64,000 nucleotides of DNA from JABURQ01 sp029243145 (GTDB lineage Bacteria; Planctomycetota; Planctomycetia; Planctomycetales; Planctomycetaceae). Numbering within the stretch: position 1 is the first letter of the stretch; each line of letters opens with the position of its first letter. Where the stretch lies: positions 173,147 to 237,146 of the forward strand of contig CBFHYX010000008.1 of assembly GCA_965660145.1 (NCBI GenBank). Reading direction: 5' to 3'. The notes beneath the pieces were generated by a model. The model had not been told where the DNA came from, did not search any database, and saw only the letters and a list, made by a program, of their open reading frames with translations. Made by a program: the position numbers and the translations under genes. This document shows, in pieces, positions 39,124 through 47,464 of this stretch.

Positions 39124-39339
39124 GAGAGCGATCTTATTCTCGAAAGTGTGTGGTCAGTGAGTTCTCAAAGATTAACCCAAGCCAGCGTCATGAGATAGGA
39201 TAATCCAAGCCATCATTATAGGGAAATTCGCGAGCGAGACTATGAGAATAGAAACCTCAAAGTTGAGTGCTGTTTCGGGATGATCGCTGCGAGACGGATC
39301 AATCACATCACTCTTGCAGAAAGTTTGACCGCTCTTCTC

Positions 39340-40143
39340 TCAATCTGGCTGTGATGCAAATTGTTCCACTGAAACAAATTCTCGCGTGGGGATCACATGC
39401 TCACCGAATTGAGTGAAGGTTGCGACATCGGCTGCGTCTCGTCCATAGGCGATGGTCAGTCGGGCACCTTGAAGATTGGATTGAGTCGGGTCGAATGTGT
39501 ACCAGCGATTCCCCACATAAATCTCAAACCAGGCGTGCATGTCCATCGGTTCGAGACCATGGAAGTATCCAGCCACCATGCGAGAAGGAATGCTCAAAGC
39601 ACGACACAAGGCAATCCCCAGATGTGCCATATCTCGGCAGACGCCGAACCCTCGTTCTTTGACCTGTAATGCCGAAACTAATGTGTTGCTCGATCCCGGT
39701 TGAAAATCGATGTTTTGTTTCAGCCAATTCACGATGGCGGCGGCTTGCGAATAACCGGGCTGATAGCCGGCGGTAATGTCTGCCGCCAATTCGCCCAGGC
39801 AATCCGATTCGCAATAACGACTGGGGGCAAGAAATCCCATCACGCTCGCAGGCAGGGCGGGAACGGGGATGAATCCCGCATCGGGATGTTCGTCGTCGTA
39901 GGGATCTGTTTGAGCCAGTGTTTCTGATTTGAGCGTGAACTCTCCTGCCGGGGCCACGAGTCGCTGACATAAATTGCCGAAAAGATCTTCGCATTCTTCC
40001 GCAATAATTTGAGGAGAGAGATGAAAATCTTGACGGGAAATCCATTGATGACCACCACTTCGAGGACGCAGGGTGAAGACGAACGGCGTGGACGTCGGCA
40101 AATCAAAAATCAGCTCGTAGCGACAACGAATCCAGACCGACAT
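39340..40143 (-). CDS. Transglutaminase-like cysteine protease family protein
   Basis: 267 residues. The N-terminal ~130 residues form the beta-rich bacterial transglutaminase-like N domain, and the catalytic core follows: Cys in GFGVCRDMAHLGIALCRAL, His in MDMHAWFEIYVG, Asp in WYTFDPTQSN. No signal peptide or membrane anchor is seen, so it is cytoplasmic unless exported otherwise. In other bacteria such proteins often sit next to alpha-E and circularly permuted ATP-grasp genes, which are not present here. Substrate unknown; probably peptide hydrolysis or cross-linking. Confidence 0.85.
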   Translation of the reverse strand: MSVWIRCRYELIFDLPTSTPFVFTLRPRSGGHQWISRQDFHLSPQIIAEECEDLFGNLCQRLVAPAGEFTLKSETLAQTDPYDDEHPDAGFIPVPALPASVMGFLAPSRYCESDCLGELAADITAGYQPGYSQAAAIVNWLKQNIDFQPGSSNTLVSALQVKERGFGVCRDMAHLGIALCRALSIPSRMVAGYFHGLEPMDMHAWFEIYVGNRWYTFDPTQSNLQGARLTIAYGRDAADVATFTQFGEHVIPTREFVSVEQFASQPD

Positions 40144-40368
40144 CTCATCACTTTCTTTTGATTCCTATATGGGCAATAGATCAATCATAGTCGCGTTTGG
40201 AGCAGAGGAACATGCACGGTCCCTTGCCATCGATGATTCCCGCCGCTCAATTTTCGAAGGCTCACGTTGAAGGGATTCCTCCCCTTATACCAAAAAAATC
40301 ACATTATCTGGATAGTCATGTCCAGATACTATCGAAATCCACATTCACTGTCAGAACACGTTTTGACA

Positions 40369-40393
40369 TGCAGTTGCGGGCCCTGCAACTGCA
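40369..40393. repeat. 25-bp palindrome in a 5' leader
   Basis: tgcagttgc (40369-40377) pairs perfectly with gcaactgca (40385-40393), and the centre gggccc is itself self-complementary. It lies 27 bp upstream of the 35-codon ORF, and a TTGACA hexamer overlaps the region just before it (40363-40368). Confidence 0.75.
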
Positions 40394-40419
40394 CACCACT
40401 TTATCTGTAGGGGAACTCG

Positions 40420-40527
40420 ATGTTTCGTCACACGCTGAAATTCGCAGCAACGATGCTGTTGGACCTATTAATAGCAAAGCCGGGCTCCGCCTGGATGAGC
40501 TGTTTCTACTCCACTGATTTCGCTTGA
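40420..40527 (+). CDS. Tiny ORF (35 codons) with signal-peptide-like sequence
   Basis: Encodes a short peptide beginning MFRHTLKFAATMLLDLL and containing IAKPGSAWMSCFYS. The basic N-terminus, hydrophobic core and AKPGSA look like a signal peptide with only about ten residues after it. A fair ribosome site (gtagggga) precedes the ATG, and two rho-independent terminators follow within 75 bp. It could be a genuine small exported peptide, a leader, or the remnant of a longer secreted protein gene. A longer overlapping frame (40197-40517) looks less protein-like. Confidence 0.45.
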   Translation: MFRHTLKFAATMLLDLLIAKPGSAWMSCFYSTDFA

Positions 40528-40528
40528 C

Positions 40529-40556
40529 CGGTGACTCGAAGGAGTCTGCCGTTTTT
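40529..40556 (+). terminator. Rho-independent terminator 1 after the tiny ORF
   Basis: Stem cgg/ccg plus gactc/gagtc around a GAAG loop, followed by TTTTT. It starts two bases after the stop codon. Confidence 0.65.
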
Positions 40557-40563
40557 CATAACG

Positions 40564-40599
40564 CTCCCCGGTGTCACTTCGATGCCGGGGAGTTTTTTT
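40564..40599 (+). terminator. Rho-independent terminator 2
   Basis: Strong stem ctccccgg (40564-40571) with ccggggag (40585-40592), followed by seven T (40593-40599). Immediately tandem to terminator 1. Confidence 0.9.
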
Positions 40600-40642
40600 G
40601 TTAGCCGATCAAATTCTTTACCGAGATCGGATGATGGATCAT

Positions 40643-40825
40643 TCAATCAGTCTTCTTCAAATGTTGTTCGAGAAAGCTCAAGACTTTTGATCGGTAGTCA
40701 TTCGGCGCGGCTTGATGCAAATCTTCATGAGCTGCGCCGTTCACTAACCAGAGACTATTTTGTTGTTTCTCTGCGATCAAAGTGTATCCTATGAGTGCTG
40801 CTTCTGGTGTATCACACTCACTCAC
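40643..40825 (-). pseudogene. C-terminal fragment of an alpha/beta hydrolase
   Basis: A short minus-strand frame encodes LWLVNGAAHEDLHQAAPN, then DYRSKVLSFLEQHLKK and stop. This is the typical C-terminal end of small alpha/beta hydrolases, where the catalytic His lies in GAxHEDL. No nucleophile region or N-terminus is found upstream (40826-40986), so only the tail remains. First of three gene fragments clustered at 40.6-41.7 kb. Confidence 0.55.
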
Positions 40826-40986
40826 AACCCAAATCGATTACAATTTATCGATGTTCCGTTGTTTGCTCCGATGATAAAGCAGCGGAAGTATTTCGAACTT
40901 GAGTATTCTGCGTTGCGCAGGGACTTTCTAATTCAAAGATGACCTGAAACTACCGGTGTTCGGCTGGTCTACACGGTAAATTGACC

Positions 40987-41584
40987 ATGAAGCGTAAAAG
41001 TATCATATCGAAACGGCTGTGCTCACTGCTGGTCGCGGGTCTCCTTGCGTTGCCAAACTCGACGACTGCGTCGGTCGGTGAATTTCTCAATCAACATTGC
41101 GCAAAATGTCACAACTCTAAAGCCCCCAAAGGCAAATTGGATTTGTCTCCGGTCATTAAAAATGTGGAAACAGGTGACATTGAATTGCTACGACAGATCA
41201 ATGAGGTTGTGACGCGTCGAGAGATGCCACCAGAGGATGCCTCGCAGCCGTCTGACGATGAAAACTCTGGAGAGCATCCCTGAAGGCGATGGTAGTATGC
41301 TTGATCGCACCGTGATTGTTTACCTCAGTGATGGCGCTGAAACTCATCACAGTCGGTGCTACGAATGGCCATTCGTCGTCATCGGAAACGCAGGTGGCCG
41401 ACTCAAAACGAACGGTCGCTACATTCAGATTCCCAATTACGGGCGCACCGGACATCAGACGATCAACACTCTCTACAACACACTCATGCATGCCGCCGGA
41501 ACACCACGCAACGATTTCGGCTCGCTTGATCCTAACCTCGACGAAGACATGCACCGTGGCCCAGTGCAAGGGCTATTTGGGTGA
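40987..41584 (+). pseudogene. Deletion chimera: 5' end of a planctomycete cytochrome gene joined out of frame to the 3' end of a DUF1552 gene
   Basis: The ATG at 40987 opens a signal peptide and a haem site (LNQHCAKCHNSKAPKGKLDL), then INEVVTRREMPPEDASQPSD, which is the N-terminal cytochrome of DUF1592/PSD1-type proteins; it stops at 41281-41283. A different frame (41237-41584) carries a DUF1552-like C-terminus: LESIPEGDGSMLDRTVIVYL, SDGAETHHSRCYEWPFVVIG, YGRTGHQTINTLYNTLMHA. The junction is near 41265. An internal deletion has removed most of both genes of a DUF1592-DUF1552 pair like the intact one at 15-18.8 kb. The two halves are now in different frames. Confidence 0.8.
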
Positions 41585-41585
41585 T

Positions 41586-41716
41586 GGCAGCAAACTCGGC
41601 GGCTCTTAAAATGTCATGGCGATTGGTCGAAGACCTGTCTTCATAACTTCCGTGCCAGAGGTGGTAAGATGTCCCCGGAAGGTAACCGAACTGTCTATGC
41701 GTGAGTACTTGAAACG
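41586..41716 (-). pseudogene. Fragment of a paralogous glycosyltransferase gene
   Basis: Minus-strand reading gives FQVLTHRQFGYLPGTSYHLW and then YEDRSSTNRHDILRAAEF, colinear with residues near the C-terminus of the intact glycosyltransferase at 43331-44272. Bases 41603-41693 are identical to 43495-43585 (91 bp), while the edges differ at several positions. The fragment starts right behind the stop codon of the PQQ gene; the rest of the gene is missing. Confidence 0.82.
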
Positions 41717-41717
41717 A

Positions 41718-43334
41718 TCATTCACCAATGCAGATCAGTTCGCGAATTGTATGAGCAAAGATACGGCCTTCTGAAAACGAAAAACTGGCCCGCGTCCACG
41801 ATTGTCCAGCCGGGCCGAGGTCATTGATTGACACGATGGCCGCTTCATCGAACGTCTTCGCGTTCCACTTGAGAACATACACGGTCCCGTTCATGACGGG
41901 GACATACAGATGATCGCCGGCGACCGACGGTGACGGAGCGGCAATGTGTCCCCAGCCATTCCCCTGCGAGCGTTTGTCTCCCATGACAACCAAGCCGCGA
42001 GAGTTCTGCATGTCGTTGGCGGCAATTGATTGGAGATTAATGGGGACCGGCTTGGGAGCTTTCTTGCCGTTCGGACTCGTCGCGGACGGATCGTACCAAA
42101 GAAAAAGATCGGTCGGGTCAACACCGCGAACGAGTTGTAACGGCAGTTCGAGATATTCGACGCTGCCGGTCTCGACATTCGCGCGACCGAGATAGGGATG
42201 CGTATAACTGCGGAAATAGTGGTAAGGCCCGACCAACAGATTCGACGACTGCGTCATCATGCGGCCTTTCTTTTTATCGGGGATCGTTTCTGTTTGAGTG
42301 ATTCGTTGGGTATCCAGAAGGCGACAGACGGGAACTTCATTTAATATTGAAACCCGTGAAACAATCTCTCCCGTCAACGCATCGACCGACAGATGTTCGT
42401 CCTTATGAAACAGGTGGACCTGATTGTTGTGCAGGCTATATGTCATGGTACTCATGAATCCGTCAAGTGGCAGCGTCCACAGAGTCGCCCCATCCTCGGC
42501 ATTCACCATCGAGATGCCTTCTGGTTTCTCCGGGGGTCCATGGCCGCCTCCGCGACCAACGACCAGCACTGATCGACCATCATCGAGCTTCTGGAGCAAC
42601 GGCAAGCATCCCATGTTGACGCCACACTTGCTCACCCAGACAGTCTCTCCTGTCTTCATATCGAGCGCGTTCAATTGCGTCCACATTTCGACAGGCGAGT
42701 CTGCGTACTTGTGCGGGAAGTTGCCATCGGGATCGGGTGGATAGATTTGTCGCGTGAAGATGATGTTGCCGTTGTGTAAGCAGGGCAGAGTGCGACCCGC
42801 ACTGAGAATTTCTCGACTCCAAACAGGCTTGCCCTCAAGATCGAAACAGGCCACTGTTCCCGACGCATTCACGAACACAACTCGCTCGCCATCACAGACT
42901 GCCGGGGGAGCACTGCTATCACTAAAACATCCCGACAGACGGAGTGGATGTTGGCCGGCAATCTCGCGTTGCCACAGAATTTCACCCGTCCGCTTGTTGC
43001 AACACCAGGCAATGATGTCTTTGCCGAGTTCGGCATCTGACGAGACGGGTTTCATCGTGGAGAAAAAGAGTTTTTCACCACAAACGATGGGCGTGCTTTG
43101 TCCCGTTTCGGGGAGTGTGATTGTCCAGGCGATGTTTTGATCGCGCACGCGACTCCATGATGTGGGAGCCGATGCGTTTGTCTGAAAATTGGATGTCGGC
43201 CCCGGTCCTTGCGACCAATCTTCTGCGCGGGCCGAGGAACTCAAAGACACAAACACCACCAATAGGAACCAACGGGACCAAGTGTGATGAATCACTGGAA
43301 AATCAAGAAACAGGAGCATGGGCGAATCGTTCAT
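41718..43334 (-). CDS. Secreted PQQ-binding-like beta-propeller protein
   Basis: 538-residue exported beta-propeller. N-terminal hydrophobic signal (RWFLLVVFVSLSSSARA). Blades contain tryptophan-docking repeats typical of PQQ-like propellers: TGEILWQREI, LEGKPVWSREI, KTGETVWVSKCG and DGATLWTLPLDG. No dehydrogenase active-site residues were identified, so it may be a scaffold or binding protein, as in the many PQQ-like proteins of planctomycetes. The start overlaps the stop of the glycosyltransferase gene (ATGA), so both are made from one transcript. The gene is flanked by two direct copies of a glycosyltransferase segment. Confidence 0.83.
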   Translation of the reverse strand: MNDSPMLLFLDFPVIHHTWSRWFLLVVFVSLSSSARAEDWSQGPGPTSNFQTNASAPTSWSRVRDQNIAWTITLPETGQSTPIVCGEKLFFSTMKPVSSDAELGKDIIAWCCNKRTGEILWQREIAGQHPLRLSGCFSDSSAPPAVCDGERVVFVNASGTVACFDLEGKPVWSREILSAGRTLPCLHNGNIIFTRQIYPPDPDGNFPHKYADSPVEMWTQLNALDMKTGETVWVSKCGVNMGCLPLLQKLDDGRSVLVVGRGGGHGPPEKPEGISMVNAEDGATLWTLPLDGFMSTMTYSLHNNQVHLFHKDEHLSVDALTGEIVSRVSILNEVPVCRLLDTQRITQTETIPDKKKGRMMTQSSNLLVGPYHYFRSYTHPYLGRANVETGSVEYLELPLQLVRGVDPTDLFLWYDPSATSPNGKKAPKPVPINLQSIAANDMQNSRGLVVMGDKRSQGNGWGHIAAPSPSVAGDHLYVPVMNGTVYVLKWNAKTFDEAAIVSINDLGPAGQSWTRASFSFSEGRIFAHTIRELICIGE

Positions 43335-44272
43335 GAATGGGAGTTGACTGAGGAGCCAACTTGCGGGGTGTGATCTTCTCTGCGATTGGCAAAATACTTA
43401 GCCACCTGATTGTGTAACGCTGGCTTCTCTGAATTCCAGACCCAGGCTCCATGTTCATTGAGAGCAATGTCATGACTGGCATCAAACTCGGCGTCTCTTA
43501 AAATGTCATGGCGATTGGTCGAAGACCTGTCTTCATAACTTCCGTGCCAGAGGTGGTAAGATGTCCCCGGAAGGTAACCGAACTGCCTTTGTGTGAGTGC
43601 TTGGACCGACTCGGCCCACCTAAGGTAGAGTTCCGTTTGTGGACTTCGCATTTGCATTTTCGTGATACAATAGTCGGTGGCTCCCAAATTTGCGCAGAGC
43701 AGCGCAGTGTCTCCCCCGCCGATGATACAGGAATCAAAGAACCCTGCGTTTTCTAGGAACTCTTTCTGAAAACCGATGGCATGTCCCCAAGTGAGCTTGC
43801 CATCCATTTGCCATAACATCTCATTCAAGTCCATATCGGACTTGCTTTGCTCGCTCCACCATTTCCCCAGAGAGATTCGCTGACGTTCGATTTCAATTTT
43901 GTCTGGGTAGCGTGCATTCTCTGATAAAAATAAGCATTGCTCATTCAGTTGAACGATAGGGGTGTTAGAGAGAGCTTCTTCGGCGAGACGAGGCCATTCC
44001 GAGTTTGCGAAGACAATGTCGGCATCGATGCAGGCAACAGACTCGCACTCCGCGGGAAGATGATCGATTCCGATATTAAGCAATCGTTCCTTTTGCCACA
44101 TCAAGCCACCGACGGGTACGCGGATCATGATATCTGCATCAGATTCCTCCAGTTGATATTCACCGTCGAATGATAATTCAACAGTGAGAAGTGGAGTCTT
44201 CAGGTGTTGGCGAAATGTCTCGTAATTCTTCAACCGACGCTGATAACGCATCGGATTTAAGAAGGTGGTCAT
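43331..44272 (-). CDS. Glycosyltransferase family 2-like protein
   Basis: Predicted nucleotide-sugar glycosyltransferase (GT-A-like fold). The ATG at 44272 (MTTFLNPMRYQRRLKNYETF) is chosen over one four codons upstream. The DxD-type metal/donor motif is VACIDADIVFANSEWP. Later segments GHAIGFQKEFLENAGFFD and the Gly-rich IIGGGDTALLCANLG resemble galactosyltransferase-like C-terminal domains, with a terminal SYHLWHGSYEDR. Length 313 residues. Its stop is shared in ATGA with the PQQ-propeller start. Acceptor unknown; probably surface polysaccharide or a modification pathway. Confidence 0.8.
   Translation of the reverse strand: MTTFLNPMRYQRRLKNYETFRQHLKTPLLTVELSFDGEYQLEESDADIMIRVPVGGLMWQKERLLNIGIDHLPAECESVACIDADIVFANSEWPRLAEEALSNTPIVQLNEQCLFLSENARYPDKIEIERQRISLGKWWSEQSKSDMDLNEMLWQMDGKLTWGHAIGFQKEFLENAGFFDSCIIGGGDTALLCANLGATDYCITKMQMRSPQTELYLRWAESVQALTQRQFGYLPGTSYHLWHGSYEDRSSTNRHDILRDAEFDASHDIALNEHGAWVWNSEKPALHNQVAKYFANRREDHTPQVGSSVNSHS
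43495..43585. repeat. 91-bp segment identical to 41603-41693 (direct repeat)
   Basis: The two copies are in the same orientation 1.9 kb apart and enclose the PQQ gene. Identity drops sharply outside the core (about 8 differences in the next ~35 bases in total), suggesting gene conversion or a recent partial duplication. Confidence 0.9.
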
Positions 44273-44720
44273 AGTCCAGAGCACGCGAATATAGCCTCAG
44301 TTCTTAGATGGATAATTACAGATTATTTTGAAACGGACTGATAGCTTACGAAATACGGTGAAGATAAAACGTGAATGGTATCATTCTTCACGGGATCTCC
44401 GAGATGGAGTCTGTGCAACATTCAAATATGCCGCCGGGAATTATGATAACCCAGAGAAGAGCAACCATGGCCAGTTGGCTCTCCTGACATATGGATCAGA
44501 AAATTGAGGAGCTCGCCAGTTGCACTCATCAACCTTATTTTCTTTGCTTCCTAATCCCAACCTTATCTCTGCGCCTTTGTGTGAGTTTCTGCTCCCGATT
44601 TCGCAATCTTGATTGATCGCATCCGACGTTCTTGTGCACCTCGGCTATCCCCTACTTTGCGTTTCTTAGCGGCTTTGCAACTTTGCGTCAAAAAAGCTCT
44701 TTAGAAAGAATCCACTCCAC
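44273..44720. other. Gene-free stretch with dispersed short repeats
   Basis: No gene seen. It contains two copies of a motif of the type ctctgcgcctttgtgtgagt (44567-44590) and ggctttgcaactttgcgtca (44671-44690); related units are at 51665-51682 and 63154-63172. rpmI and rplT, common followers of infC, are not here. Confidence 0.5.
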
Positions 44721-44754
44721 AAAAAAACCGCCCGTGAATTCAATCACTGGGCGG
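44721..44754 (-). terminator. Rho-independent terminator of infC
   Basis: On the minus strand a stem ccgccc(a)gtga/tcacgggcgg is followed by seven T (complement of A at 44721-44727). It lies 29 bp after the infC stop, so infC is transcribed without rpmI-rplT. Confidence 0.9.
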
Positions 44755-44782
44755 TAAAGTGTTCGACAATCCTCGATGAGGA

Positions 44783-45295
44783 TTATGATTTAGGTCCAAC
44801 GAGCATCGACATCGAGCGGCCACTCTCCATGAAAGGTGCTCTTTCGATATCAGCGACGTCTTTCAGACTTTCGCCAATCTCCTGGAGCATTTCGCGTCCA
44901 CGTTCGTGGTGAGCATTCTCACGCCCTCGGAAGAGAACATTGATTTTGACTTTGTCTTTGCGACCAAGAAACTCTCGCACTTTCTTCATTTTGAAGTCGA
45001 TGTCGTGCTGACCAGTTTTGGCCCGCAAGCGAATCTGCTTCAATTGCTGTTGGTGCGTTTTCTTGGTGCCTCCGGTTTGTTTCTTTCGACGTTCGTACTG
45101 CACCTTGCCAAAATCCATGATTTTGCAAACGGGCGGCGTGTCGTCGGGATTGATCTCGACCAAGTCGAGTTCCGCTTCCTTGGCCATTTTGAGAGCGTCT
45201 TCAATAGCCATCTCACCCAGCATCTCACCTTCCTCGTTGACAACGCGAATCGGTGTGACTTGGATTTCTTCATTCAAACGTGGTTTTCCTCGAAT
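44783..45295 (-). CDS. infC: Translation initiation factor IF-3, AUU start
   Basis: IF-3 binds the 30S subunit and proofreads initiation. The two domains are intact: LNEEIQVTPIRVVNEEGEML with the linker MDFGKVQYERRKKQTGG, then RLRAKTGQHDIDFKMKKVRE and HHERGREMLQEIGE. A TTG at 45277 is in frame, but the natural start is the ATT at 45293-45295 (reads MRGKPRLNEE). It has a strong ribosome site AAAGGAG seven bases upstream and an in-frame stop a few codons further up. An AUU start is the classical autoregulatory device of infC: excess IF-3 rejects its own initiation codon. The protein is then 170 residues. Terminated by the hairpin at 44721. Confidence 0.93.
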   Translation of the reverse strand: MRGKPRLNEEIQVTPIRVVNEEGEMLGEMAIEDALKMAKEAELDLVEINPDDTPPVCKIMDFGKVQYERRKKQTGGTKKTHQQQLKQIRLRAKTGQHDIDFKMKKVREFLGRKDKVKINVLFRGRENAHHERGREMLQEIGESLKDVADIERAPFMESGRSMSMLVGPKS

Positions 45296-45950
45296 CGTCG
45301 GACTCCTTTATCAAAACTGAAAGTCGTGAATTCTGGCGAACGAAATTGTTGCCAGAACTTATACTTCTATCATGCCCGACCCCTTACTTGCCAGTCAAGC
45401 AGTGGACGAACTTCTCTGCAAAATCTCTGCTGGAACGACTCATCTCTGCTGGAATCACTCAACTGAGAGATTTCTTCGAGGTCAGGTTCACTCAAATCAC
45501 TGTCTTCTCAAAATCGGCAAGACCACAGAACGAACCTGAATAAAGCTAGTTTAGCCCATATTCACCATCCTGCAAGCCGATTCGGGTGTCTCAATCCGAT
45601 CAATGAGATGTCCCGACTGAACCTATATCTCTGTGGGGAGATGTCATGATCGCCCCATCGACCACTGGCGATCCAATCGTAAAGCGACCAACCAACAGCG
45701 TCAAATTTTACCACACTGGAGTCGAGACACGGTTCTGCGTCTCATACCACAAGAATGGTAAATGACCCAGAATGATTTCTGTCGAGTAACGGGATTATCG
45801 GGTTCTGCTACAAAAAGCCTGAAAAAGCTCTCAAAACAGAGATCGGACAGGATTGCAGTTTTTTCCTACGGGATCTAAACTATGGGACTCTGCTTTAAGC
45901 CATTACTTAGGGACCGGATACAATCGGCCCAGTCATCGAAAGACAAAACC
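45296..45950. other. Intergenic region between divergent infC and rpmE
   Basis: Divergent promoter region of about 650 bp. I see no convincing ORF or RNA structure; it should contain the promoters of infC and rpmE. A small palindromic patch (atctctgtggggagat) is at about 45630-45645. Confidence 0.4.
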
Positions 45951-46232
45951 ATGAAAAAAGACATTCATCCCGAATACCGAGACGTGGTATTTCTTGACAC
46001 TTCCAGTGGTGAGAAACTGCTGACTCGCTCAACGATCAAAACCGACGAAACCATCGAACACGAAGGAACAGAATATCCTCTCGTGAAAGTCGAGATTTCC
46101 GCCTTCTCTCATCCGTTCTATACGGGCAAAATGAAGTTCGTCGACTCTGCCGGTCGTGTCGAAAAGTTCCAGAAGAAATACGGCTGGGGCAAAAAAGACG
46201 AAGCCGAAGAGACGGCAGAAGCGTCGAAGTAG
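45951..46232 (+). CDS. rpmE: 50S ribosomal protein L31 type B
   Basis: 93-residue ribosomal protein from the ATG at 45951 (MKKDIHPEYRDVVFLDTSSG); the frame is open to 45882. The later segments FSHPFYTGKMKFVDSAGRVE and KFQKKYGWGKK match L31. The CxxC zinc motif of type A L31 is absent, so this is the zinc-free type B form, used in some bacteria under zinc limitation. An acidic tail (DEAEETAEASK) is added. It is followed by a hairpin terminator and the prfA gene. Confidence 0.9.
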   Translation: MKKDIHPEYRDVVFLDTSSGEKLLTRSTIKTDETIEHEGTEYPLVKVEISAFSHPFYTGKMKFVDSAGRVEKFQKKYGWGKKDEAEETAEASK

Positions 46233-46247
46233 CTCAGTTTTCAGACA

Positions 46248-46287
46248 AATCACCCGGCAGGTGCTGCGCATCGGTCGGGTGATTTTA
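46248..46287 (+). terminator. Terminator-like hairpin after rpmE
   Basis: Stem aaatcaccc (46248-46256) with gggtgattt (46278-46286) and a following T-rich end. It would separate rpmE from prfA or attenuate between them. Confidence 0.6.
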
Positions 46288-46334
46288 TGGACTGAGATCT
46301 TTGACTCTGAACCTCTTCCCGGACAGGCAAAATC

Positions 46335-47408
46335 ATGTTTCCCAGCCTCGAAATTAAGTTGAAGCGCTACGAGGAGTTGGAACTACTGCTCCAGGATCCT
46401 GCCGTTATGGCAGATGTGCATCGCATGCTGGAACTTCAACGCGAGTATGGTGGCTTACAGAAAATCGCGGTGCAGGTGCGCGAGTTCAATGAGCTTGAAG
46501 AAAACATTTCCGCTGCGCAAGAGATGCTCGATGAAGAGTCAGACAAAGAGACGCGCGAATACGCTCAAGCTGAACTCGATGAACTGACCGAGAAAAAAAA
46601 CGGACTCGAAGAAGTCCTCGAAGATCTGGCAACTGCTGGCGACTCTATTACACGCGGCTCATTGATTATGGAAGTTCGAGGCGGTACGGGCGGTGAAGAA
46701 GCCGCCCTCTTTGCACGCGATCTGTTTGATATGTACACGAAGTACGCAGAGTCGCGCGGTTGGAAATACGAAACCATCGATTTTTCCGCAAGTGATATGG
46801 GTGGCTTCAAAGACATCACGTTTTCAATTTCAGGAGAAAGCTGCTTCCACGAATTGCAGTTTGAATCGGGCGGACACCGGGTCCAACGTGTTCCCGAAAC
46901 AGAAACTCAAGGACGTATTCATACGTCGGCGGCTACCGTGGCCGTCATGCCGGAAGCGACAGATGTAGAAATCGATATCAAGCCCGAAGACATCAGGATT
47001 GACACGATGCGCGCAGGTGGACCGGGTGGCCAAAAAGTCAACAAGACAGAATCGGCTGTCCGCATCACGCATCTCGAGAGTGGAATTGTCGTGAAATGCC
47101 AGGATGAAAAAAGTCAGCACAAAAACCGCGCCTCTGCGATGCGAGTCTTACGTTCGCGATTGTTCGACTACGAAAAAGAAAAAGTGGATTCGGCCCGCGC
47201 GGAACAACGCAGAACACTCATCGGGTCGGGAGACCGGTCACAGCGCATTCGCACCTACAATTTTCCACAAAACCGCATTACTGATCACCGCATCGGCTTA
47301 ACACTGCATAAACTGGATAAAGTGCTGGCGGGTGAGATGGACGAACTGATCAAAGAACTGTTAGAGTTTGATCGCCAGGAACGTCTTGGTGGAAACAACA
47401 ACGATTAA
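46335..47408 (+). CDS. prfA: Peptide chain release factor 1
   Basis: Class I release factor reading UAA/UAG, 357 residues, normal length. The N-terminal coiled helical domain begins MFPSLEIKLKRYEELELLL. The codon-recognition domain is in RVQRVPETETQGRIHTSAAT, and the catalytic loop GGQ is at residues 231-233 in RAGGPGGQKVNKTESAVR. The following segment KCQDEKSQHKNRASAM is also conserved. It is followed by prmC 56 bp downstream, the enzyme that methylates the Gln of GGQ. Confidence 0.96.
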   Translation: MFPSLEIKLKRYEELELLLQDPAVMADVHRMLELQREYGGLQKIAVQVREFNELEENISAAQEMLDEESDKETREYAQAELDELTEKKNGLEEVLEDLATAGDSITRGSLIMEVRGGTGGEEAALFARDLFDMYTKYAESRGWKYETIDFSASDMGGFKDITFSISGESCFHELQFESGGHRVQRVPETETQGRIHTSAATVAVMPEATDVEIDIKPEDIRIDTMRAGGPGGQKVNKTESAVRITHLESGIVVKCQDEKSQHKNRASAMRVLRSRLFDYEKEKVDSARAEQRRTLIGSGDRSQRIRTYNFPQNRITDHRIGLTLHKLDKVLAGEMDELIKELLEFDRQERLGGNNND

Positions 47409-47464
47409 AGACAGCTCAACCTACTGACTGTCACCTGCAACCACTGACTCACCACGGAGGGATT

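Noticed and set aside
40197..40517. 106-codon frame overlapping the tiny ORF
   Set aside because: Composition is not protein-like, it reads through a strong palindrome, and it lacks a ribosome site. The shorter 40420 ORF fits the terminators better.
41237..41584. Independent small DUF1552-like gene
   Set aside because: It has only the C-terminal quarter of the family, and its first codons lie inside the cytochrome frame. It is the second half of a deletion chimera.
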